This document shows positions 9,144 through 17,192 of a stretch of 64,000 bases of DNA, piece by piece. The notes under the pieces were generated by a model, which saw only the letters and a program-made list of their open reading frames with translations, did no database searches and had not been told where the DNA came from. The stretch is from Eubacteriales bacterium. GTDB taxonomy: Bacteria > Bacillota > Clostridia > Acetivibrionales > JANLFN01. Where the stretch lies: positions 62,001 through 126,000 of the forward strand of contig JANLFN010000001.1 of assembly GCA_024655885.1 (NCBI GenBank). The letters are read 5' to 3'. Position 1 is the stretch's first letter, and the number at the start of each line of letters is the position of its first letter. A program made the position numbers and the translations under genes.

Positions 9144-9461
9144 ATGTTTGGAAAGAGAAGGCTTTTGACGCGTATTAATAAAAAATTGGATGAAATCTCC
9201 GTTACTATGGAGAAATTCAAGCTGGTAGACTATGTCTATTACCTGGAGCATCCCAGGAAGATGCTGCTGGCAAATTTTATAGGAGGATTGGCGCGCGGGT
9301 TTGGAATAGCCGTGGGCTTTACGCTGCTAGGGGCGTTCATTATTTATTTCCTCCAAATTATAGTGAAATGGAATCTACCGGTGATCGGACAATTCATAAG
9401 CGAAATAGTAAAAATAGTCCAGGAAAATATATCAAAGACAGGAGGCAGAATTGATGGATAG
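9144..9461 (+). CDS. DUF5665-type small membrane protein
   Basis: A 105-residue protein with a cytoplasmic N-terminus (MFGKRRLLTRINKKLDEIS), a HPRKMLLANFIGGLARGFGIA motif at about residues 33-53, and one strong hydrophobic segment (about 50-76). This pattern matches the short clostridial DUF5665 family, whose function is unknown. Start ATG 9144 follows a GGGGGA site. The end overlaps the start of the next gene by 8 bases, which indicates translational coupling with the YteA-type protein. Confidence 0.75.
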   Translation: MFGKRRLLTRINKKLDEISVTMEKFKLVDYVYYLEHPRKMLLANFIGGLARGFGIAVGFTLLGAFIIYFLQIIVKWNLPVIGQFISEIVKIVQENISKTGGRIDG

Positions 9462-10095
9462 GAACAACATAAATCATTTCAGGGATTTATTAAACAGGCA
9501 GGAAAAAGAAATCGAGAGAACAATTCAACGGATGAAGGAGAATAATACAGGGGAACAAAACAATACTTCACCCAATGAACTCTCCAATTACGACAACCAC
9601 CCGGCTGAAATGGGTACCGAGGTGTTTATGATAACCATGAATAATGCGCTGAAAGTGCATGAAGAGCATTTATTGAAGGAAATCCGTGATGCCCTGGGAA
9701 GAATAGAGGACGGGACTTACGGGAAATGTGCCTTCTGTGGAGAAGATATCGATGTTGAAAGGCTGGAAGCCTTACCGTATACAAGGCTTTGCATAGGCTG
9801 CGAGAACAGCAAAGCCGTAGATCCCGAAATCCTCAGGAAGCAGCGCCCCAATGAAGAGCTGGTGCTGGATGCGCCTTTCGGCAGAAAGTATTTAAATGAA
9901 AGGGAAGATGATGAATACGAGGGGATGGACTTCCTGAACGATGTGATGAAATACGGTTCAGCGGACAGCCCCCAGGATCTGGGAGGCTATCACCACTACG
10001 AGGAGTACTACACCAATGAAATCGATAAACAGGGAGTTGTAGATAATATGGACCAGGTTTCCAACCAAGAGTATAAAAAACAACTGCCCGATTAA
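9454..10095 (+). CDS. yteA: TraR/DksA-type zinc finger protein, YteA family
   Basis: A 213-residue protein with an N-terminal helical region and a C4 zinc finger at about residues 92-116 (CAFCGEDI, then LCIGCE). This is the pattern of DksA/TraR proteins; the acidic C-terminal tail is typical of the sporulation-associated YteA family. DksA acts in the RNA polymerase secondary channel, but it is not known whether YteA does. ATG 9454 is 8 bases from GGAGG; a TTG one codon earlier is also possible. It overlaps the DUF5665 gene. Confidence 0.87.
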   Translation: MDRNNINHFRDLLNRQEKEIERTIQRMKENNTGEQNNTSPNELSNYDNHPAEMGTEVFMITMNNALKVHEEHLLKEIRDALGRIEDGTYGKCAFCGEDIDVERLEALPYTRLCIGCENSKAVDPEILRKQRPNEELVLDAPFGRKYLNEREDDEYEGMDFLNDVMKYGSADSPQDLGGYHHYEEYYTNEIDKQGVVDNMDQVSNQEYKKQLPD

Positions 10096-10116
10096 TACCC
10101 GCTAACCGGGCAATTG
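10075..10116 (-). terminator. Terminator between convergent genes
   Basis: CAACTGCCCG (10081-10090) pairs with CGGGCAATTG (10107-10116) with one G-U or mismatch. On the minus strand it is followed by TTTTTTATA, so it terminates the radical-SAM pair; the stem overlaps the stop codon of the last gene of that pair. It can also fold in the plus-strand yteA transcript. Confidence 0.7.
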
Positions 10117-10845
10117 CTTCTCGGTGAGGTATTTCCAGTAACGGACCGGCATATTTCTCTTTTGCAGCTTAGGATTCCTCCTATTTGGAATAGCTATCCT
10201 TTTAAAGTATTGCTTCCAGAGCTCCTGAAAGTCCGGTGCACAGTCGCTGGCGGAAATAAAGCCGGTGTGGCTGAAAGGGGTCAGGGTCCACCGTTTCTTG
10301 TTGTAAAGGACGGCGAGGCTTCGTTTGACATCATGCAGGATCCAGTTCTGGTCGGGCAGACGTGCGGAAAAATGAGGAGCCAGCAGGCCTACGATATTGT
10401 AGTCCGGTTCAAAGCCAGCGTAGTAGATATTGTCCGCCAGGAGCTTGAACCTTATGAAACCAAGCATCCGGTGCCTTTCCCCCACCACCTTCCTCACAAT
10501 GCTGTGTACTTTCAGGACCTGCTCGTCCGCAAGACAGGAATCCACTTCTTTTCCCATGGACCAGCCCAGCCTTAAATAGTTGTAAATCCATGTGGCGGCA
10601 TCTTCGTGCTCCGAAAGGAATGTATAATAAACATTTTTATAGCAGAGAGGCGAAATTTTTTCCTTAATCGACCTATAGACCCTGTAAGCCTTGGAGGGGT
10701 CGGTCCGGATGTACAACACCTGGTCCAGCAAGGACTCCTGGTAATATTTCCGGGATAGGATCCTTTCCGGCACCTCATGCCGGTAATACGCCTCAAAAAC
10801 TGCCGTTAAAAGTCCCTCAAAGCTTCCATCATAAAGAAAATCCAT
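10102..10845 (-). CDS. DUF4130 / TIGR03915-type probable DNA metabolism protein
   Basis: A 247-residue protein of the DUF4130 family, annotated in databases as SAM-enzyme-associated or probable DNA metabolism protein. It opens with MDFLYDGSFEGLLTAVFEAY and ends in a basic, W/Y-rich tail (RNMPVRYWKYLTEK). The same domain is found fused to UdgX/family-4-like uracil-DNA glycosylases, which supports a role in DNA base damage. I start it at ATG 10845, one base after the TGA of the upstream radical SAM gene, with GGGGGAG before it; the longer frame upstream lies inside that gene. The two genes are a conserved bacterial pair. The biochemical activity is unknown. Confidence 0.85.
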   Translation of the reverse strand: MDFLYDGSFEGLLTAVFEAYYRHEVPERILSRKYYQESLLDQVLYIRTDPSKAYRVYRSIKEKISPLCYKNVYYTFLSEHEDAATWIYNYLRLGWSMGKEVDSCLADEQVLKVHSIVRKVVGERHRMLGFIRFKLLADNIYYAGFEPDYNIVGLLAPHFSARLPDQNWILHDVKRSLAVLYNKKRWTLTPFSHTGFISASDCAPDFQELWKQYFKRIAIPNRRNPKLQKRNMPVRYWKYLTEKQLPG

Positions 10846-10846
10846 A

Positions 10847-12157
10847 TCACAGCTCCCCCGTGATACTTGGAAGTAAGACCTGGGCGGGGACAGGCCTGTC
10901 CGGAGAAGGAAACAGGGAAAGCTGCTGCCACTGGGGATTCTTGTCCTTTGATTTTTCTCCGGCGGATGCAAGGCTATCCTTGATTAGGGCCTCATTCATA
11001 GAGATATTTCCGTAGTATTTTCCCCGGCAGGTTATGAAAAGGCAGGCCCGCTTCAGGACAACACCGATTTTTTTCAGGCTGCCGTAATCAAGGGAATGAT
11101 GCCTCCTTGCGGCTACGATCCGGTGTGCCGAGTGCACCCCTATTCCCGGGACCCTTAACAGCATGGAATAATCCGCGCTGTTGACCTCTACGGGAAACAG
11201 GTGGAGGTTGCGGACAGCCCAATCGGATTTTGGGTCTAATTCCATGTCCAGGTTCGGGTTGTCCGCATTGAGCAGTTCCTCTGCTTTGAAGCCGTAAAAT
11301 CTTAAAAGCCAGTCCGCCTGGTAGAGCCTGTGCTCCCGCAGAAGCGGGGGGACAATGTTGCCTGGCAACGCAGGATGGCTGGATACGGGCACATAGGCGG
11401 AGTAATAGACCCTTTTTAGCCGGAACCGCTTGTACAGGTTTTCAGACAGCGTCATGATGGTCAGGTCTGTATCCGGAGTTGCGCCGATCACCATCTGGGT
11501 GGATTGTCCTGCCGGGACGTAAGCCGGAGAGCTGCTGTAATGTTTTCTTTCATCCCGATTTTCCAGTATTTTTGAACTTATTACGCTCATAGGTTTTATG
11601 ATCGCATCCTTGCTCTTCTGGGGGGCCAGTAGTTTAAGGCTGTTTTGAGTGGGAAGCTCAATGTTGACGCTCATGCGGTCGGCATAGTATCCTGCTTCAC
11701 GGATTAAACGGGGGTCTGCGCCCGGAATTGCCTTAAGGTGGATATAGCCGTTGAACCTGTTGTCTTTCCGCAGTTTGCGCACGGTGGTCAGGAGCAGTTC
11801 CATTGTATAATCCGGATTTTTATAAATGGCTGAGCTCAAAAACAGTCCTTCAATATAATTCCGGCGGTAAAAGCCCAAGGTGAGTGCGGTAATCTCATCC
11901 GGAGTAAAAAATGTCCTGGGTATATCGTTGGATGCTCTATTCACACAGTATTTGCAATCAAAAATACAGTGGTTTGTAAGCAGGATTTTAAAAAGAGAGA
12001 TGCAGCGCCCGTCATCGGAAAAGCTGTGGCAGATTCCTCCCAGGCTGCCGTTGCCCACCCCTCCCGGCTTGTTTTTACGGGTGCTGCCGCTGGAAGAGCA
12101 GGAAGCATCATATTTTGCAGAATCAGCCAGTATATTGAGCTTTTTTTCCAGTTCCAT
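10847..12157 (-). CDS. Putative DNA modification/repair radical SAM protein (TIGR03916 family)
   Basis: A 436-residue radical SAM protein. The CX3CX2C cluster ligands are Cys64, Cys68 and Cys71 (NHCIFDCKYC). The C-terminal third has a helix-hairpin-helix DNA-binding motif (LLRVPGIGVHSAHRIVAARR, about residues 320-340). That combination gave the family its putative DNA modification/repair name; no reaction is established. Start ATG 12157 lies 6 bases after AAGGTG; a GTG three codons earlier is possible. It is translated just before the DUF4130 partner (TGA, one base, ATG), so the two are coupled. The last 40 residues after the HhH are rich in Pro/Ser and variable. Confidence 0.9.
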   Translation of the reverse strand: MELEKKLNILADSAKYDASCSSSGSTRKNKPGGVGNGSLGGICHSFSDDGRCISLFKILLTNHCIFDCKYCVNRASNDIPRTFFTPDEITALTLGFYRRNYIEGLFLSSAIYKNPDYTMELLLTTVRKLRKDNRFNGYIHLKAIPGADPRLIREAGYYADRMSVNIELPTQNSLKLLAPQKSKDAIIKPMSVISSKILENRDERKHYSSSPAYVPAGQSTQMVIGATPDTDLTIMTLSENLYKRFRLKRVYYSAYVPVSSHPALPGNIVPPLLREHRLYQADWLLRFYGFKAEELLNADNPNLDMELDPKSDWAVRNLHLFPVEVNSADYSMLLRVPGIGVHSAHRIVAARRHHSLDYGSLKKIGVVLKRACLFITCRGKYYGNISMNEALIKDSLASAGEKSKDKNPQWQQLSLFPSPDRPVPAQVLLPSITGEL

Positions 12158-12403
12158 ACATTTCACCTTAAATTTCTTTAATACCTATAGAATACCATAA
12201 TAAAATGAAAAAATCAAACATATGTTCGGTTTATTTAAAAAAATTATCTAAATACTGCCACATAAATATAAAAAATGCAATTAATCTCGGAAAAATTTTC
12301 CTGAATTTAAAAAAATAGCATTTCTACTTAGACGTTTTATATGGTAAAATTATGTTGTACTTTAACCTGAGGTTTATGCAAAAAACAGAAAGAGGAATTT
12401 TTT

Positions 12404-12754
12404 ATGAAAAGAGTGCTTCTTGTCAATGATAGTATGTTTCAAAGCATAATCATGAAGGACAGCCTGAGTGAAATGGGTTTTAAAGTGGAAGTTACCGATG
12501 AGTACGATGCCATTGAGCTCACCAAAAGCTTCAAACCGGACATCGTAGTAGTCAATTATATTATGAAGGAGATCAGGGGAGACCAGTTGATTTCCTTAAT
12601 AAAGCTGGAGCACCCCGAAATAAAATGCATACTTTCTTCAAGCAGCGCCATAGATCGAAGGAATACCCTTACCCAAAAAATAGATGAGTTTCTGCACATC
12701 CCCGCTGAAACAGACGAGCTAACCCACATGTTCAATAAGTACCTGGATGAATAG
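12404..12754 (+). CDS. CheY-like receiver domain protein lacking the phosphoacceptor Asp
   Basis: A 116-residue stand-alone receiver fold (RVLLVNDSMFQSIIMKDSL, then KPDIVVVNYIMKEIRG). The aspartate that receives phosphate in response regulators is replaced by Asn51, and the conserved Lys before Pro in the last strand is His (FLHIP). One acidic residue near the N-terminus (Asp9) remains. The protein probably acts as a phosphorylation-independent signalling or scaffold receiver, which is inference. It has no output domain and no adjacent kinase. The 246 bases upstream are A+T-rich and show no other gene. Confidence 0.85.
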   Translation: MKRVLLVNDSMFQSIIMKDSLSEMGFKVEVTDEYDAIELTKSFKPDIVVVNYIMKEIRGDQLISLIKLEHPEIKCILSSSSAIDRRNTLTQKIDEFLHIPAETDELTHMFNKYLDE

Positions 12755-12819
12755 AGTACCGAGTGCCGGCTTTTGGAGCCATAGGTATCTGCAGTAAAAT
12801 GCTTTGCGCCTGCTTTTCG

Positions 12820-12866
12820 GGGGACGGTTCTTGCGTCTGGCCTTGCCAGACGCAAGAACCGTCCCC
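12820..12866. repeat. Perfect 21-bp inverted repeat (REP-like), bidirectional terminator candidate
   Basis: GGGGACGGTTCTTGCGTCTGG (first 20 bases shown end at CTG) at 12820-12840 is perfectly complementary to 12846-12866 around the loop CCTTG. It sits between two convergent genes. The GGGGACGGTTCT core resembles palindromic repeats that I recall as dispersed in many clostridial genomes, but only one copy is present here. Confidence 0.8.
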
Positions 12867-12871
12867 TTGTC

Positions 12872-13507
12872 TTAAAATTCGTTGTTTGTAACGGAAATAA
12901 TCCTAAAACCGTTGCCTTCCAGGCCTTTTATTATATCATGTGTGTTCTGGGTATTGACCCGTACAATCAATTCGTTTCTAAAAATCACCAGGTGAGTGAT
13001 GTTTACACCATAACCGGCGATGATACCGGCCACCTGGGCTAGTACGCCCGGCCTGTCATCTTCGATTTCGATGGCTATCCTGCTGCTGTTGGTATCCTTA
13101 AATCCTAGGATTTCAACGAATGAGTCAAATATATCTGTTTCGGTTATGATCCCTATAACTTTTCCATTCTCTACGACAGGCAAACCGCCGACATTATGTT
13201 CCCTCATTTTCAATGCAGCTTCTTCCAAAAGGCTGTCCGGGGAAACGGTGATGACATCTTTCGTCATGATGGAGTCGATTTTGGTTTTTGACAGGAGGTA
13301 GTTAATCTCGAATATGCTCAGGGATGTAGCTGGTGAAGGGGAGACTTCTAGGAGCTGTCTTTCCGAAATAATTCCGGCTAGTTTCCCGTTTTTGACAACC
13401 GGAACCCTGCGTATTTTCTTGCTCCGCATGAGCTCCAGGGTTTCCGCTACCGTTGCTTCCGGCGTCACAATAAAAGGGTTAGCTGTCATACGATTTTTAA
13501 CATACAT
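12872..13507 (-). CDS. Tandem CBS plus ACT domain protein (AcuB-like)
   Basis: A 211-residue cytoplasmic ligand sensor: CBS1 at residues 4-60 (MTANPFIVTPEATVAETLELM), CBS2 at 78-132 (IMTKDVITVSPDSLLEEAALKM), then an ACT-like fold from about 138 (RIAIEIEDDRPGVLAQVAGIIAGYGVNI). CBS pairs commonly bind adenosyl nucleotides, and ACT domains amino acids; B. subtilis AcuB has this layout. ATG 13507 is 8 bases after GGGAGG; an upstream frame extension has no ribosome site. It lies just downstream of the liv operon on the same strand (141 bases after livF). A role in sensing branched-chain amino acids is possible but only suggested by position. Confidence 0.88.
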   Translation of the reverse strand: MYVKNRMTANPFIVTPEATVAETLELMRSKKIRRVPVVKNGKLAGIISERQLLEVSPSPATSLSIFEINYLLSKTKIDSIMTKDVITVSPDSLLEEAALKMREHNVGGLPVVENGKVIGIITETDIFDSFVEILGFKDTNSSRIAIEIEDDRPGVLAQVAGIIAGYGVNITHLVIFRNELIVRVNTQNTHDIIKGLEGNGFRIISVTNNEF

Positions 13508-13647
13508 ACAAAAAACCTCCCTATTTTTGTTCATTGAGAATGATCATAAGTTATATTTATGATGCATATATACCACAAAATATATATACTCAAAATAATT
13601 TTATTAAAATGCATGGTTATTGCCAATTTTGATTGAGCAATTCTGTT

Positions 13648-14352
13648 TTATTTCCCCAGGTATGCCTTCCTGATCTCTTCGCTGGCAACCAGTTCCTTGG
13701 AGCTTCCCGAGAGGACAATTTTTCCCGTTTCCAGTACATAGGCCCTATTTGCTATGGAAAGAGCCATATTCGCATTTTGCTCAACCAACAGAACGGTGGT
13801 GCCTCCTCTGTTGATATCCTGTATTATGGAGAAAATTTCCTTGACAAGCAGAGGAGCAAGGCCCATGGAGGGTTCGTCCATCAATAGAAGCTTGGGCCTG
13901 GACATAAGGGCTCTGCCTATGGCCAGCATCTGCTGCTCTCCGCCGCTTAATGTGCCCGCCACCTGCTTGATTCTTTCCTTGAGCCTCGGAAACCTGCTGA
14001 AGACCATTTCATAATCATCCCTGGCCTGTGCTTTGTCCTTCCTGATGTAGGCACCCATTTCCAGGTTTTCCATTACCGTCATGTTGGCAAAAATACGCCT
14101 TCCTTCGGGGACATGGCCTATACCCATTTCCACTATCTTGTTTGCAGCTACATGGGTTATGGGTTTCCCCATAAATTTTATCTCTCCGGATTTCGGCTGT
14201 ATTAGACCCGAAATGGTATGAAGCGTGGTGGTTTTTCCAGCTCCATTGGCGCCTATGAGGGTCACGATTTCTCCCTCGTTCACTTCAAATTCAATATCGT
14301 GTAAAGCGTGTATGGTTCCGTAATATACGTTTAAACCTTTAATACTAAGCAT
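13648..14352 (-). CDS. livF: Branched-chain amino acid ABC transporter ATP-binding protein LivF
   Basis: One of the two ATPases that power high-affinity leucine/isoleucine/valine uptake. In 234 residues it shows Walker A (GANGAGKTT), the signature LSGGEQQML and Walker B (LLLMDEPSMGLAP), with the short length typical of LivF. ATG 14352 lies after a run of G and overlaps the livG stop by 8 bases; a GTG three codons earlier falls on the ribosome site. It is the last gene of livKHMGF. Confidence 0.95.
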   Translation of the reverse strand: MLSIKGLNVYYGTIHALHDIEFEVNEGEIVTLIGANGAGKTTTLHTISGLIQPKSGEIKFMGKPITHVAANKIVEMGIGHVPEGRRIFANMTVMENLEMGAYIRKDKAQARDDYEMVFSRFPRLKERIKQVAGTLSGGEQQMLAIGRALMSRPKLLLMDEPSMGLAPLLVKEIFSIIQDINRGGTTVLLVEQNANMALSIANRAYVLETGKIVLSGSSKELVASEEIRKAYLGK

Positions 14353-15142
14353 CGAATTCACCCCCCTCTCCGAGATATGCCTTGATCACTTTGGGATCCT
14401 TGCGGATTTCGGCAGGTGTCCCGGCGGCAATGGTCTGTCCGTAATCCAGCACGACGATCCTTTCGCATATTCCCATAACCAGGCTCATATCGTGCTCTAT
14501 TAAAAGGATGGTCAGATTAAATTGATCTTTAATGAATTTAATCAATTTCATCAAATCCTGAGTTTCCTGTGGGTTCATTCCTGCTGCGGGTTCGTCCAGA
14601 AGCAGGAGCTTGGGGTTGGTAGCCAGAGCTCTTACAATTTCCAGCTTTCTCTGCTCACCGTAAGGGAGGTTCTTTGCCAGTTCGTTTTGTTTTTCGCCTA
14701 TATGAAAAATTTCCAGTAATTCTTTTGCTTTTCCGGCCACCCTTCCTTCTTCCCTATAGAAGGCGGATGTCCTGAACACTGCCTGCAGGGCGTTATACTT
14801 CACATTAAAGTGCAGAGCGATTCTTACGTTATCCAGAACGGTCAGATCCTTAAAAAGCCTGATATTTTGAAATGTCCTGGCAATCCCCAGTTGAGTTATC
14901 TGATAGGGCTTTAAGCCCACAATACTTTTGGAGGCATTATCGTCACTGGAATAATTAAATAAAATATCCCCGCTGGTTGGATTGTAAACACCGGTCAGCA
15001 TGTTGAATACCGTAGTTTTTCCGGCGCCGTTTGGACCTATAAGGCCTACAAGTTCTCCTTTTTCAAGCTTTAAGTCAAAATTGGTTACAGCCTTCAGTCC
15101 TCCAAAAACGATAGAGATATTTTGTGCCTCTAAGACCGCCAT
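14345..15142 (-). CDS. livG: Branched-chain amino acid ABC transporter ATP-binding protein LivG
   Basis: A 265-residue cytoplasmic ATPase with Walker A (GPNGAGKTT), a LivG-type signature NLPYGEQRKLEI in place of LSGGQ, and Walker B (LLLLDEPAAGMNP). It pairs with LivF on the LivH/LivM permeases. The extended linker around residues 65-105 is characteristic of LivG. ATG directly follows the livM TAA with no gap, and its end overlaps livF. Confidence 0.95.
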   Translation of the reverse strand: MAVLEAQNISIVFGGLKAVTNFDLKLEKGELVGLIGPNGAGKTTVFNMLTGVYNPTSGDILFNYSSDDNASKSIVGLKPYQITQLGIARTFQNIRLFKDLTVLDNVRIALHFNVKYNALQAVFRTSAFYREEGRVAGKAKELLEIFHIGEKQNELAKNLPYGEQRKLEIVRALATNPKLLLLDEPAAGMNPQETQDLMKLIKFIKDQFNLTILLIEHDMSLVMGICERIVVLDYGQTIAAGTPAEIRKDPKVIKAYLGEGGEFDA

Positions 15143-16174
15143 TTATTTCCCCTCCCTACTGCCGTTCTGTTGAGAGACAGTTCTTTCCGGATTATTTTCT
15201 CTCTTAAAAAGTTTTCTTAGGAAACCGGATATGGATAGCTCCTTGTTTCCCAAAAGTCCTTTCGGCCAGAAAATCATCACTAAAATAAGTGCAAGGCCGA
15301 AAATAACAAGCCTTAAATCCTTGAACACTCTCAGCCATTCCTGAATATAAGTGAAGGCCACACTGGCCACAACAGTACCTGTAATACTTCCCAGTCCACC
15401 AAGGACGACAATGACCACAATATTCATAGAGGGCATAAAACCGAACATCGTAGGATTCAAGTACCCCATGTAGATTCCGTATAGGCCGCCCCCAACACCA
15501 GCCAGGAAAGCCGACAGTGTGAAGGAGAATATTTTATAGTAAGCAATGTTGATCCCCATGGAGTTGGCGGCTATTTCATCCTCTCTGATGGATATGATGG
15601 CTCTGCCGGGCGATGAATTTATCAAATTGCTTATGATGACTATGGTAATTACGGCAAATACATATACCCATGAAAACTTTATTACTGCATCCAGCACAAA
15701 ATTCTCTGTTTCAGAAAAGGCCGGGATTCCTTTCAGACCTGCCGCACCTCCAGTCAGACTGCCGAGATTGATCATCAAAACCCTGATTATTTCGCCAAAT
15801 CCGAGGGTTGCGATGGCCAGGTAGTCTCCTCTCAGCCTCAGAGTAGGAAAGCCGATAATAATACCGAAAACCGCAGCGACAAGGCCACCGATCAATATGG
15901 CAAGAAGCATAGGTACATGGAACTTCATTATTGCAATGGCCGTAGTATAAGCACCCACAGACATGAAGCCCGCCTGGCCCAAAGCCAGCTGTCCGGTGAA
16001 ACCTGTAATCAGGTTTAAGCTTAAAGCTACGACAATGTATATGCCTGAAAGTGTAAGCAGCTGTCCGTTGTATTCATCGATTACGCCAATATACTGAAGC
16101 GCGGCCAGAATGACAAAAACTACCACGGAAGCTCCTAATATCACAACTGCGTTGAATATCCTGTTCTTTTTCAT
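15143..16174 (-). CDS. livM: Branched-chain amino acid ABC transporter permease LivM
   Basis: A 343-residue membrane permease with eight to ten hydrophobic segments and the LivM signature (LNLITGFTGQLALGQAGFMSVGAYT; and later TLRLRGDYLAIATLGFGEI). It forms the membrane channel with LivH. I use ATG 16174, which follows AGGTGAG; the GTG at 16183 is part of that site. The soluble, charged tail (after about residue 315) is variable. It is ten bases from livH. Confidence 0.94.
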   Translation of the reverse strand: MKKNRIFNAVVILGASVVVFVILAALQYIGVIDEYNGQLLTLSGIYIVVALSLNLITGFTGQLALGQAGFMSVGAYTTAIAIMKFHVPMLLAILIGGLVAAVFGIIIGFPTLRLRGDYLAIATLGFGEIIRVLMINLGSLTGGAAGLKGIPAFSETENFVLDAVIKFSWVYVFAVITIVIISNLINSSPGRAIISIREDEIAANSMGINIAYYKIFSFTLSAFLAGVGGGLYGIYMGYLNPTMFGFMPSMNIVVIVVLGGLGSITGTVVASVAFTYIQEWLRVFKDLRLVIFGLALILVMIFWPKGLLGNKELSISGFLRKLFKRENNPERTVSQQNGSREGK

Positions 16175-16183
16175 TTTTCTCAC

Positions 16184-17071
16184 CTACACTTTCTCTCTCT
16201 CATTTTTACCAAGTATTCCTGTGGGTTTCACAACCAGAATAATGATTAGTATACCAAAAGCAACTCCGTCAGCAAGTTTGGATGAAATAAAGCCTTTCGT
16301 CAATGTCTCGGCAATGCCCAATAAGAATCCTCCCAGCATAGCTCCGGGGATGCTTCCGATGCCGCCCAGCACCGCAGCGACAAAGGCCTTTAGTCCGGGC
16401 ATGAAGCCCATATAAGGTTCTACCTGGGGGTATGAACTGGCAAAGAGGATTCCGGCGGCCGCCCCCAGTGCAGCGCCAAGAGCAAATGTAAAAGATATAA
16501 TTCTGTTTATATTAATACCCATCAAACAGGCTGCATTCATATCAAAGGAAGTTGCCCGCATTGCTTTTCCAATTTTTGTATAATTTATAATGTAGTTTAA
16601 TAGGGCCATTAGCAGAATGGATATTGCAATTGTCATTATCTGAGTCTGACTTATATTTATGCCCAGAAAGTTGTAATTTTGAATTTTAAAGGTGGGAAAC
16701 TGTTTTGGGTTTGGCCCCATAAAAGGCAATACACGTCCGCCGTTTTCCAACAGATAAGACACACCGATTGCGGTTATAAGGGCATTAATCCTTGGTGCGT
16801 TTCTGAGCGGCGCATAGCAGGTCTTCTCAATGATTATGCCGATGATAGCACATACTCCCATAGATACTATAAAAGATATCAGTATGGTGGTTGGAGAAAC
16901 TCCAAAGGCCCCCATGATGAAAAAACCGCCAAAAGCACCGATCATTAATATATCCCCGTGAGCAAAGTTGATCAGCTTTACTATGCCGTAGACCATTGTG
17001 TACCCAAGCGCAATTAATGCGTAAACGCTTCCCAGGGATAAGCCATTTAAAACTTGCTGCACAAATTCCAT
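16184..17071 (-). CDS. livH: Branched-chain amino acid ABC transporter permease LivH
   Basis: A 295-residue permease with about eight membrane segments. The N-terminus (QQVLNGLSLGSVYALIALGY) and the NFAHGDILMIGAF motif are diagnostic of LivH. ATG 17071 follows AAGGGGTGG. It is the first membrane gene after the binding protein and is separated from it by a strong hairpin. Confidence 0.95.
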   Translation of the reverse strand: MEFVQQVLNGLSLGSVYALIALGYTMVYGIVKLINFAHGDILMIGAFGGFFIMGAFGVSPTTILISFIVSMGVCAIIGIIIEKTCYAPLRNAPRINALITAIGVSYLLENGGRVLPFMGPNPKQFPTFKIQNYNFLGINISQTQIMTIAISILLMALLNYIINYTKIGKAMRATSFDMNAACLMGININRIISFTFALGAALGAAAGILFASSYPQVEPYMGFMPGLKAFVAAVLGGIGSIPGAMLGGFLLGIAETLTKGFISSKLADGVAFGILIIILVVKPTGILGKNEREKV

Positions 17072-17095
17072 TATTCCACCCCTTAAAGATTTGCA

Positions 17096-17130
17096 ATAAC
17101 AATGGGAGAATAACATTCTCCCATTGTTAT
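17096..17130 (-). terminator. Perfect 16-bp intercistronic hairpin between livK and livH
   Basis: ATAACAATGGGAGAAT (17096-17111) and ATTCTCCCATTGTTAT (17115-17130) are perfectly complementary around a 3-base loop. On the transcribed minus strand no clean T run follows, so it is more likely a partial terminator or RNA stabiliser that leaves more livK than permease mRNA. This is a common arrangement in ABC importer operons. Confidence 0.7.
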
Positions 17131-17192
17131 AGACACTTATTACTAATTATATATTAGAAATATAAATTCTTAAAGGTCGTATTTTTGCCAGT

